From: an uncultured Clostridia bacterium
GTDB lineage: Bacteria > Bacillota > Clostridia > Oscillospirales > Acutalibacteraceae
Length of the DNA stretch: 7,971 nucleotides
Reading direction: 5' to 3'
Assembly (NCBI GenBank): GCA_937912175.1
Contig: CALDOU010000087.1
Coordinates: forward strand, 1-7,971
Shown: positions 1 to 6,433 of the stretch, piece by piece
Numbering within the stretch: position 1 is the first letter of the stretch
Layout: each line of letters begins with the position of its first letter
The notes under the pieces: generated by a model
What the model saw: only the letters and a program-made list of their open reading frames with translations
The model's database searches: none
Told to the model about the DNA's origin: nothing
Position numbers and translations under genes: made by a program

Positions 1-334
1 AATCTATATTTTTGAATATTTTTGAAAGCTCTATAAAAGCTATTAAACTGTTTTTGTCTTTGGATGATAAATCAAATGACCTATTTAATAAAGTTTGAAC
101 TTCTTCAATAGGAAAATTTACAATTACATCATGGAAATTAGGTTCGTAGTAATAAAATAAAATAGAAGAGTAAAGCCAACATAAGTCGTTTTCCTGATAA
201 GTAACTTTTGATTCATCGCTTTGTGTTTTTTTTGTGTTTAGGTGCATATCTTTATCGAAAGTGGCGGAACATAAATAACCCTCACATAGCAGCAAAGAGC
301 TAAGTATAAGGGATGTGATTTTTTTAAATTTCAT
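1..334 (-). CDS. Putative exported protein, possible papain-like cysteine peptidase (5' part only)
   Basis: An open frame of 111 codons starts with ATG at 334 and runs leftward off the window, so the C-terminus is missing. AGGAGT (342-347) lies 7 bases upstream and fixes the start; an ATG directly beside that site is out of frame and soon stops. Residues 1-24 form a signal peptide: basic MKFKK, a hydrophobic stretch, then CSA with likely signal peptidase I cleavage after Ala24. Neither cysteine in this part fits a lipobox well, since both are preceded by Leu. The mature part begins with a polar linker (about 25-46), then Q47-E-N-D-L-C52-W53, followed by a hydrophobic, Tyr-rich helix (54-63). 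Gln followed a few residues later by Cys-Trp is the pattern of the oxyanion Gln and nucleophile Cys at the start of papain-like peptidase domains. This is only a motif match, because the catalytic His would be outside the window. The gene is divergent from the tdk unit. Confidence is high that it is a gene, low for function. Confidence 0.75.
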   Translation of the reverse strand, partial: MKFKKITSLILSSLLLCEGYLCSATFDKDMHLNTKKTQSDESKVTYQENDLCWLYSSILFYYYEPNFHDVIVNFPIEEVQTLLNRSFDLSSKDKNSLIAFIELSKIFKNID

Positions 335-364
335 ATATCATACTCCTGTATATTTTATAGATTA

Positions 365-393
365 ATTATATTTCAAAAAATGATATCATTCTA
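365..393 (-). promoter_or_regulatory. Candidate promoter for the leftward exported-protein gene
   Basis: On the minus strand a perfect -10 TATAAT (370-365) is preceded, at a 17-base spacer, by TAGAAT (393-388), which matches only three of six bases of the -35 consensus. Transcription would start near 358, leaving a leader of about 25 bases that carries AGGAGT. The spacer holds the palindrome TGATATCA, so a protein bound there would compete with RNA polymerase. A perfect TTGACA also occurs on the minus strand (427-422), but only a poor -10 (TACCAC) lies 17 bases from it. Confidence 0.4.
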
Positions 394-413
394 TAATAGT
401 GGTATCATTTTTT
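375..413. repeat. Inverted repeat with T tract between divergent genes (hairpin or double operator)
   Basis: AAAAAATGATATCA (375-388) pairs with TGGTATCATTTTTT (400-413) across an 11-base loop, giving 14 pairs with one G-T wobble. A run of ten T (408-417) follows on the plus strand, and on the minus strand six T end the matching arm, so it could act as a weak terminator in either direction. No rightward gene ends here within the window, which makes a simple terminator role puzzling. The same bases also read as two copies of TGRTATCA, 19 bases apart, the first a perfect palindrome (AATGATATCATT, 379-390), as expected for a repressor operator. The repeat is certain; its role is not. Confidence 0.7.
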
Positions 414-456
414 TTTTATAATGTCAATATGCATAAAAATGAAGATTTAAATTTTA

Positions 457-486
457 TTGAAAAAGATTGTTTTTTATTTATATAAT
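457..486 (+). promoter_or_regulatory. SigA-type promoter for the tdk-htrA transcription unit
   Basis: TTGAAA (457-462) and a perfect TATAAT (481-486) are separated by 18 bases. The upstream flank and spacer are A/T rich. The predicted start is around 493, about 40 bases before the tdk ATG, which leaves room for the Shine-Dalgarno site but not for a riboswitch or attenuator. This is the only convincing rightward promoter before the six-gene run. Confidence 0.7.
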
Positions 487-517
487 GGTTTTATGTGTTT
501 TTGAAAAATAAAAAATT

Positions 518-526
518 AAAGGTGAT
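518..526 (+). promoter_or_regulatory. Ribosome binding site that decides the tdk start
   Basis: AAAGGTGAT lies 7 bases before the ATG at 534 (9 bases from its GGTG core). It rules against the in-frame GTG at 495, which has no such site, sits almost on the predicted transcription start, and would add 13 residues that are not part of the kinase fold. Confidence 0.7.
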
Positions 527-533
527 AGTTAAG

Positions 534-1094
534 ATGAAAATGTATTTTTATTACGGTGTTATGGGATCGAGCAAAACAGCCAATGCTCTTATGAAAAAAT
601 TTAATTTTGAAGAAAGAGGTCGAAAAGTAGCGTTACTTAAACCGAGTTTGGATACAAGAAACGGCAAAACTTTGATTAAATCACGCATAGGGTTATCCAG
701 TGAAGCCTTTTTTCTTGACCGAGATGCCACTATTGAAGAAGTTTTGAACGGAAAAGATAATTTTGATATAATAATAGTAGACGAAGCGCAATTTATGACG
801 GAAGCGCAAGTAGATGAACTTCGGGAAATGGCGGATAACGGTGTAATGGTAATGTGTTATGGCCTTAAAAATAATTATACCGGTAAGTTGTTTGAGGGAA
901 GCCGCAGGATAATAGAAGTTTGTGATACAATTCGTGAAATACAGTCAATGTGTGGCAAATGTGGGGCAAAAGCCATAGTTAATGCAAGATATATAGGTAA
1001 CAATATAATTTATGAAGGAAATATTATTGACATCGGCGGAGAAGAAAAATATATTACGCTTTGTCATAAATGTTGGCTAAAAGGTACTATATAA
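534..1094 (+). CDS. tdk: Thymidine kinase (type II, zinc-binding)
   Basis: Cytosolic salvage enzyme that phosphorylates thymidine (and deoxyuridine) with ATP to give dTMP. The 186-residue length is normal for bacterial TK. Visible motifs, counted from the ATG at 534: P-loop GVMGSSKT (8-15), Walker B with catalytic acid in VDEAQF (D83, E84), YGLKNNYTGKLF (109-120) matching the G-L-x-x-x-x-x-G-x-x-F signature, and a zinc site made of C140-x2-C143 and C177-x2-C180. The C-terminal lasso that grips the thymine ring lies between the two cysteine pairs. The P-loop has Ser where many TKs have Gly before the Lys (GSSKT rather than xSGKT); from memory this MGSSKTANAL form is a recognised clostridial/lactobacillal variant, so activity is expected. 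It is the first gene of the unit; dnaB follows after 45 bases. An ATG two codons downstream (540) is the only serious alternative start. Confidence 0.93.
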   Translation: MKMYFYYGVMGSSKTANALMKKFNFEERGRKVALLKPSLDTRNGKTLIKSRIGLSSEAFFLDRDATIEEVLNGKDNFDIIIVDEAQFMTEAQVDELREMADNGVMVMCYGLKNNYTGKLFEGSRRIIEVCDTIREIQSMCGKCGAKAIVNARYIGNNIIYEGNIIDIGGEEKYITLCHKCWLKGTI

Positions 1095-1139
1095 GCCTTG
1101 GGTAATGGTTTTAATTAAAGTTGGTTGGGGTATATTTCA

Positions 1140-2507
1140 ATGAGTGTGAAGAATGTAAATATTGATATGGATGGACTTAAATTACAGTATAGTTTAGAAG
1201 CCGAACAATCGGTTTTGGGATCTATACTTATAGATTCCGGTTGTCTTAATAAAGTGGCTGAGGTTTTGTCCCATCCGGATTATTTTTATTTGTCAAATCA
1301 CAAAATTATATATTCCACTATGTTGGAAATGTTTACTGTCGGCCAGCCGGTAGACTATATTACCGTTTTGGATAAAATAAAGGCTCATGACGATTTGGAT
1401 TATTCGCATTTTAAATCCTATCTTTTACAGTTGGCACAAATTGTTCCCACTGTTTCAAATGTTGAGTTTTATGCAGATATAGTAAGGGATAAATATAATG
1501 TAAGAGTTTTGGTTAATACCGCACGGGAAATTATCTCCGATGCTTCGGAAGGAGAGGTTGATTCTTCCGAGCTTTTAAATTCAGCCGAACAGAAAATATT
1601 TGATATACGCCGTGGCAAAGAAACTCGGGGTTTGCAAAGAGTAAATGAGATCATAGTGCAAACCTTTGATCGTTTGGACACAATTAATTCACAATCGGGT
1701 GAAGATTACCTTGGTGTTCCGACGGGTATTAAAGAGCTGGACAGAGTAATAATGGGTCTTAACAAAAGTGACCTAATATTATTGGCGGCACGTCCCGGTA
1801 TGGGTAAAACAAGTTTTGCACTTAATATTGCGGAACACGCAGGAATAAATAAAGAAAAAAAAGTAGCGTTTTTTTCTTTGGAAATGTCTAAAGAACAATT
1901 GGTTTCAAGAATGCTTTCAACAAAAGGACAAATTCCGAGTCAAAGCTTACGCATGGGAAAACTGAATGATAAAGAATGGGAACGCTTAATCGAAGCCGGA
2001 GATATACTTTCCAAATCCCCTATTTATATTGATGATACCCCGGGTATTACAATTCCGGAAATGAAAGCTAAACTCAGAAGGCTCGGTAATGTAGATTTGG
2101 TAATTATAGATTATTTACAGCTTATGTCCAGTGCTCGCCGTATAGACAACCGTGTTCAAGAGGTTTCCGAAATTACAAGAAATTTAAAAATAATGGCAAA
2201 AGAATTGAATGTTCCCGTTGTAACCCTTTCTCAGCTTTCAAGAGCAAGTGAGCAAAGAACGGACCACAAGCCTGTATTATCGGATTTAAGGGATTCCGGT
2301 TCTATTGAGCAGGACGCCGATATAGTTTTGTTTTTGTACCGTGAAGGATACTATGAAACAGGTGATGTGGACGAAAATCAAGATAAAAACAGCGGGGAAT
2401 GTATTGTTGCTAAAAACCGGCATGGTGAAACTCGTTCGGTACCGCTTCATTGGCAAGGTGAGTTTATGCGTTTTACGGCTCAGGAGGTTCGCCGTAATGA
2501 ATATTAA
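1140..2507 (+). CDS. dnaB: Replicative DNA helicase DnaB (DnaC in Bacillus naming)
   Basis: Hexameric ATP-driven 5'-3' helicase that unwinds the replication fork and recruits primase. From the ATG at 1140 the protein has 455 residues, the family's usual size. The N-terminal domain (about 18-120) starts with the typical SLEAEQSVLGSILID; a linker helix follows (about 125-185), then the RecA-like domain (about 190-455). Motifs: Walker A ARPGMGKTS (217-225), catalytic glutamate in FFSLEMS (E248), Walker B VDLVIIDYLQLM (318-329), TLSQLSR (362-368), SDLRDSGSIEQDAD (381-394), and KNRHGETR (425-432) with the basic residues that act on the neighbouring subunit's ATP. No intein interrupts the P-loop. 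The ribosome binding site is weak (TTGGGG, 1125-1130, 9 bases upstream). An in-frame TTG at 1125 would add only five residues, lies inside that site and is not preferred. dnaB usually sits after rplI; here it follows tdk and its 3' end overlaps tilS. Confidence 0.96.
   Translation: MSVKNVNIDMDGLKLQYSLEAEQSVLGSILIDSGCLNKVAEVLSHPDYFYLSNHKIIYSTMLEMFTVGQPVDYITVLDKIKAHDDLDYSHFKSYLLQLAQIVPTVSNVEFYADIVRDKYNVRVLVNTAREIISDASEGEVDSSELLNSAEQKIFDIRRGKETRGLQRVNEIIVQTFDRLDTINSQSGEDYLGVPTGIKELDRVIMGLNKSDLILLAARPGMGKTSFALNIAEHAGINKEKKVAFFSLEMSKEQLVSRMLSTKGQIPSQSLRMGKLNDKEWERLIEAGDILSKSPIYIDDTPGITIPEMKAKLRRLGNVDLVIIDYLQLMSSARRIDNRVQEVSEITRNLKIMAKELNVPVVTLSQLSRASEQRTDHKPVLSDLRDSGSIEQDADIVLFLYREGYYETGDVDENQDKNSGECIVAKNRHGETRSVPLHWQGEFMRFTAQEVRRNEY
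2482..2487 (+). promoter_or_regulatory. Consensus ribosome binding site for tilS inside dnaB
   Basis: A full AGGAGG lies within the last codons of dnaB, 9 bases before the tilS ATG at 2497. It decides the tilS start over upstream in-frame ATGs that lie deep in dnaB, and suggests translation coupling at the 11-base gene overlap. Confidence 0.8.
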
Positions 2508-3888
2508 AATTTTTAATGAGATTTTGCAAAATATTCAAAACACAGTGACAAAGCATGGTATGTTGGATAATGTTCAAAAAGTGGTGGTTGGATTTTCCGG
2601 AGGTGCAGATTCTACTGCACTTCTTCACTTTTTATATTATTTTGCCTCTGAAAAAGGAAAAAAGTTTGAAGTCGTTGCCGTACATGTTAATCATGGTTTA
2701 CGTGGGGCAGAGGCTCAAAGAGATGAGGACTTTGTTCGTGATTTTTGCAAAAAAAATAATATAAATTTAGTTGTTGAAAAAATTGATATTTATAAATTAT
2801 CCAAAGATAGTAAAACCGGCTTAGAGGAAGCGGGAAGAAACGCAAGATATAAAATTTTCAATTCCGTTGCAATCGGAGACGGATTAAATAAGAATTTTAA
2901 AATAGCTACCGCACATACGCTTTCCGACAATTGCGAAACGGTTATTTTTAATCTTGCAAGAGGTACTTCATTAAAAGGGCTTTGCGGTATTCCTTGCAAA
3001 AGGGAAAATATTATTCGTCCTTTGATTGATATATCAAGAGAAGAAGTAGAGAAATATTGTTGTTTTAACAATTTAAAATATATCAATGACAGCACTAATT
3101 TTGAAAAAGATTATAATCGGAATAAAATAAGGCTGTCTGTAATTCCGGAACTAAAAAAAATAAATCCCGATTTTGAAAAAACAGTTAAAAGAGCACTTGT
3201 TTCTTTAAATCAAGATGAAAATTATTTGGACTTAAAGTCACAAGAAGTATTTGAGTCTTTAAAAACAAAAATCAGAAATGAATATAATATAAAAAATTTG
3301 CATGGTGTTCCGGACCCCATACAAAATCGGGTGATAATAAAAATAATAAAAAGCTATATTGATAAACCCGTTGAACAAAGGCATATATATTTAGTAAAAA
3401 AACTTTTAAAAAATAATATTCCGGTAACTTTACCAAATAAAACTTTGTTAATTTGTGAAAATTATATCTTAAAAGAAAAAGATTTTTCCGATAATATTTT
3501 TTGGGAGTATCCTTTTAATACAACCACCTTCTTGACAGAGATAAAAACAAATATCATAATAAAAGTTATATCCTTTTCAAAATATTTGGAAATGAAATCG
3601 AAAATAAATTCTAAAAATGTTTTGGATTTTGATAAAATACCCTTAAAAAGTGTTATAAGAAATCGCCGAGCGGGAGATAAATTTACTTTTTCAAAAAGAA
3701 ATTTAACTAAAAGTTTGAAAAAGTTAATGAATGAACTTAAAATACCTCAAAATATGAGAAATAAAATTCCTGTGTTGGCTTTTCAAAATGAAGTTATTTG
3801 GATGGACACGGTTGGGGTATCAAAAAAATATAAACCTACTGAAAACACAAAAAATATTGCTGTTATTTATAAGGAGTCAAAAATATAA
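2497..3888 (+). CDS. tilS: tRNA(Ile)-lysidine synthetase
   Basis: ATP-dependent enzyme that joins lysine to C34 of the CAU-anticodon tRNA-Ile, turning it from a Met-like to an AUA-reading tRNA; essential in most bacteria. The 463-residue protein has the full multi-domain form. PP-loop SGGADS (34-39) is followed by HVNHGLRG (63-70), GRNARY (113-118) and AHTLSDNCET (139-148), then the RGTSLKGLCGI helix (155-165) and DSTNFEKDYNRNKIR (198-212), which are TilS signatures. A middle region (about 220-330) and the TilS C-terminal domain (about 375-460, with RNRRAGDKF and KIPQNMRNKIPVLAF) complete it. In many TilS proteins the fourth block reads AHHxDDQxET; the Thr and Ser here look like a lineage variant, not loss, because the Asp and Glu-Thr remain. 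The gene starts inside dnaB and its stop shares one base with the hpt start. The second half is strikingly A/T rich compared with ftsH. Confidence 0.95.
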   Translation: MNIKIFNEILQNIQNTVTKHGMLDNVQKVVVGFSGGADSTALLHFLYYFASEKGKKFEVVAVHVNHGLRGAEAQRDEDFVRDFCKKNNINLVVEKIDIYKLSKDSKTGLEEAGRNARYKIFNSVAIGDGLNKNFKIATAHTLSDNCETVIFNLARGTSLKGLCGIPCKRENIIRPLIDISREEVEKYCCFNNLKYINDSTNFEKDYNRNKIRLSVIPELKKINPDFEKTVKRALVSLNQDENYLDLKSQEVFESLKTKIRNEYNIKNLHGVPDPIQNRVIIKIIKSYIDKPVEQRHIYLVKKLLKNNIPVTLPNKTLLICENYILKEKDFSDNIFWEYPFNTTTFLTEIKTNIIIKVISFSKYLEMKSKINSKNVLDFDKIPLKSVIRNRRAGDKFTFSKRNLTKSLKKLMNELKIPQNMRNKIPVLAFQNEVIWMDTVGVSKKYKPTENTKNIAVIYKESKI

Positions 3889-4424
3889 TGATGGATTTTA
3901 TAGAAAAAGTGCTTTTTACTGAGGAAGATTTGAAAAAAGCAGTTGAGCGTTTAGGTGAACAGATAACTAACGATTATAAAGGAAAAAATCTTATGTTGAT
4001 TGGTTTGTTAAAGGGTTCATCTGTTTTTATGATTGATTTAATGAGGAAAATAAAGTTGCCGTGTAAAATAGATTTTATGGAAGTTTCAAGCTATGTCGGC
4101 ACTAAAAACAGCGGCGGAAAGGTTAACATAATTAAAGATTTAAGAGATGATATAAAAGATTGCGATGTTTTAATTGTGGAAGATATATTGGAAAGCGGAT
4201 ATACCTTGGATTGCATAACCAAAATATTTAAAGAACGTAAGCCTAATAGTATGAAAATATGTGTTCTTTTGGATAAACCTCAATGCAGGAAAGTGGATAT
4301 ACACCCGGATTATGTAGGGTATAATGCACCTGATGATTTTGTAATAGGGTATGGTTTGGATTATAATGAAAAGTACAGGAATGTCCCGTTTATTGGCGTG
4401 ATTAATCCTGAATATATAAAGTAA
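3888..4424 (+). CDS. hpt: Hypoxanthine (guanine) phosphoribosyltransferase
   Basis: Cytosolic purine salvage enzyme that joins hypoxanthine or guanine to PRPP, giving IMP or GMP and pyrophosphate. At 178 residues it has the standard length. Visible sites: LLKGS (40-44) at the pyrophosphate loop, flexible loop VSSYVGTKNSGG (66-77), PRPP-binding motif VLIVEDILESGYTL (94-107), purine-contacting Lys in LLDKP (K130), and the conserved C-terminal run VGYGLDYNEKYRNVPFIGV with its metal-binding Asp (D158). In the PRPP motif the usual EDxxDSG or EDxxDTG reads EDILESG: Glu102 stands where the catalytic-base Asp normally is. The start overlaps the tilS stop in TAATG; AAGGAG (3871-3876) is 11 bases before the first ATG and 14 before a second adjacent ATG at 3891, so the first is preferred. 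The tilS-hpt-ftsH order is widely conserved. In Bacillus, HprT and TilS are reported to act together at the ftsH promoter; whether that holds here is unknown. Confidence 0.94.
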   Translation: MMDFIEKVLFTEEDLKKAVERLGEQITNDYKGKNLMLIGLLKGSSVFMIDLMRKIKLPCKIDFMEVSSYVGTKNSGGKVNIIKDLRDDIKDCDVLIVEDILESGYTLDCITKIFKERKPNSMKICVLLDKPQCRKVDIHPDYVGYNAPDDFVIGYGLDYNEKYRNVPFIGVINPEYIK

Positions 4425-4462
4425 AAATTTTATTTTTTTGATAAATCGGGAGTGATTTTGAA

Positions 4463-6394
4463 GTGGACAATAACAAAAAACACAAACAATTAAGGGGAAT
4501 TATAGCTTTTTTGGGGTTGCCTTTAATAATAGTTATAATTTTTGCGGTTATTAACGGAATAACACCTTCGCAAACATATAATTATTCTGAAATTGTAAAT
4601 AATTTTAAAAATCATCAGGTTGTTGAATATAATATGAACTTAGGTTCCGGTGATATGGAAATAAAACTTAAAGACGGAAATAAGCTTTATTATACCGCCC
4701 CAAGTGTAAATCTTATGTATACGGACATAAAAGATTATATAGATGAATATAATAAAGAAAATCCCGAATCCCCGATGATTTACAATCTTATAAAAGCAAA
4801 TGATACTTCGTGGCTGACCAGTGCATTTATCTGTGTGGTTTTACCTATTTTGATTTTATGTATAATAGGTTGGATATTTTTGCGCCGAATAAGCATTATG
4901 GGGGACCCCGGAAAACAAATGGGGTTTGGTAAATCAAAAGCCAAGAATTTATCCGATGATGCACGCAAGGCTTATTTTAAAGATGTAGCGGGGGCGGATG
5001 AAGAAAAAGAAGAATTGGCCGAAGTTGTTGATTTCCTTAAAAATCCTCAAAAATATTTGGATTTGGGAGCAAGAATTCCAAAAGGAGTGTTACTTGTCGG
5101 ACCTCCCGGAACCGGTAAAACCTTGTTGGCAAGGGCTGTAGCCGGTGAAGCGGATGTTCCTTTCTTTTCAATATCCGGTTCGGATTTTGTTGAAATGTTT
5201 GTTGGCGTTGGTGCCTCAAGAGTCAGAGATTTATTCGAACAAGCAAAGAAAAATGCTCCATGTGTTATATTTATAGACGAAATTGATGCAGTGGGCAGAC
5301 AAAGAGGAGCGGGCCTTGGTGGAGGTCACGACGAAAGGGAACAAACCCTTAACCAATTGCTTGTCGAAATGGACGGATTTGGAGTAAATGAAGGTATTAT
5401 AGTTATTGCCGCTACAAATCGACCCGATATCTTAGATCATGCTTTAACCCGCCCCGGAAGATTTGACAGAAAAGTTGTTGTTAACTATCCCGATATGAAG
5501 GGAAGAGAAGAAATTTTAAAGGTTCACGCCAAAGGTAAACCTTTTGCACCTGATGTAAAATTAAAGACAATAGCCAAGACCACTGCGGGATTCACGGGCG
5601 CTGATCTTGAAAATTTGATGAATGAAGCTGCTATTTTGGCGGTCAAACGTGGATTAAAAGCCATAACTATGGCGGAAATCGAGGAATCAACCGTTAAAGT
5701 TTCGATAGGACCCGAAAAACGTTCTAAAATAATTACTCCGGAAGACAGAAAAGAAACGGCTTATCATGAAGCCGGACACGCAATAGTAACATATTTTTGT
5801 AAGACTCAAGATAAGGTTCATGAAATTTCCACTATCCCCAGAGGAATGGCGGGGGGCTATACGCTTTCTCTTCCTGAAAAGGATGAAAATTATATATTTA
5901 AAAATAAAATGCTTGAATATATATCCGTATGCTTAGGCGGTATGGCGGCTGAAAAGTTGATTTTTAACGATACGACTACGGGTGTTTCAAGTGATTTGGA
6001 ACATGCAACAAAGACTGCTAAATCCATAGTTACAAAATATGGTATGAGCGATGTTATAGGTCCGGTTGTATATGGGCAAAACAGTGAAGAAGTTTTTATC
6101 GGAAGAGATATGGGTCACGTTAAAGATTATTCTGAATCTACGGCCTGTAAAATTGATGATGAAGTAAGAAAGATAATTATCCAGTGCCGTGATAAAGCGG
6201 AAAAAATACTTAAAGAAAATATTGATAAACTGCATTCAGTTTCTGAATATTTAATTGAACATGAAAAAATGAATAATCAAAAATTTGAGGCTATGATGCA
6301 AGGTTTGAGTTTGGAAGAGAACTCTTCTAAGCCCAACGAAACTGTAAAAAATGATTCTAAAGAAGAAGTTGCAGATTTAAATACTGATGATTAA
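4463..6394 (+). CDS. ftsH: ATP-dependent zinc metalloprotease FtsH
   Basis: Hexameric membrane AAA+ protease that extracts and degrades damaged or unassembled membrane proteins and some cytosolic regulators. The 643 residues show: TM1 (about 11-32), extracytoplasmic domain (about 33-117), TM2 (about 118-139), AAA+ module with Walker A GPPGTGKT (213-220), pore loop MFVGVG (245-250), Walker B VIFIDEID (268-275) and second region of homology [20 protein letters not shown] (317-336) with arginine fingers R330 and R333; then the M41 peptidase with HEAGH (435-439) and third zinc ligand D511. The C-terminal 25 residues are acidic and low in complexity. One oddity is LGGM (491-494) where LGGR is usual. 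The start is GTG, chosen because GGGAG (4448-4452) lies 10 bases upstream and the protein then begins with the expected short basic leader before TM1. The gap to hpt is 38 bases with no visible CIRCE or CtsR site, so heat-shock control by those regulators at this spot is not supported. Confidence 0.96.
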   Translation: MDNNKKHKQLRGIIAFLGLPLIIVIIFAVINGITPSQTYNYSEIVNNFKNHQVVEYNMNLGSGDMEIKLKDGNKLYYTAPSVNLMYTDIKDYIDEYNKENPESPMIYNLIKANDTSWLTSAFICVVLPILILCIIGWIFLRRISIMGDPGKQMGFGKSKAKNLSDDARKAYFKDVAGADEEKEELAEVVDFLKNPQKYLDLGARIPKGVLLVGPPGTGKTLLARAVAGEADVPFFSISGSDFVEMFVGVGASRVRDLFEQAKKNAPCVIFIDEIDAVGRQRGAGLGGGHDEREQTLNQLLVEMDGFGVNEGIIVIAATNRPDILDHALTRPGRFDRKVVVNYPDMKGREEILKVHAKGKPFAPDVKLKTIAKTTAGFTGADLENLMNEAAILAVKRGLKAITMAEIEESTVKVSIGPEKRSKIITPEDRKETAYHEAGHAIVTYFCKTQDKVHEISTIPRGMAGGYTLSLPEKDENYIFKNKMLEYISVCLGGMAAEKLIFNDTTTGVSSDLEHATKTAKSIVTKYGMSDVIGPVVYGQNSEEVFIGRDMGHVKDYSESTACKIDDEVRKIIIQCRDKAEKILKENIDKLHSVSEYLIEHEKMNNQKFEAMMQGLSLEENSSKPNETVKNDSKEEVADLNTDD

Positions 6395-6433
6395 TTATAT
6401 TTTTCGGATAATAAAAAGTGGGTGTTTTAATTT

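Noticed and set aside
280..334. Lipoprotein signal (lipobox) in the leftward gene
   Set aside because: Both cysteines near the end of the signal peptide have Leu at -1, where Gly, Ala or Ser is expected; a signal peptidase I site fits better.
495..533. In-frame GTG start for tdk, adding 13 residues
   Set aside because: It sits at the predicted transcription start, has no ribosome binding site, and the added residues are not part of the kinase; the ATG at 534 has AAAGGTGAT in front.
1125..1139. TTG start for dnaB
   Set aside because: It overlaps the only G-rich ribosome binding site and would add five residues with no family match; the ATG at 1140 is better.
2790..3095. Minus-strand open frame of 101 codons opposite tilS
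   Set aside because: It lies wholly antisense to a conserved tilS segment and shows no recognisable motif or ribosome binding site.
4425..4462. CIRCE or CtsR heat-shock operator before ftsH
   Set aside because: Neither the TTAGCACTC/GAGTGCTAA pair nor the GGTCAAA direct repeat is present in this gap or in the gap before htrA.
6384..6412. Internal promoter before htrA (CTGATG, 17 bases, GATAAT)
   Set aside because: The -35 matches only three of six bases and half of it lies in the ftsH coding end; not enough to call.
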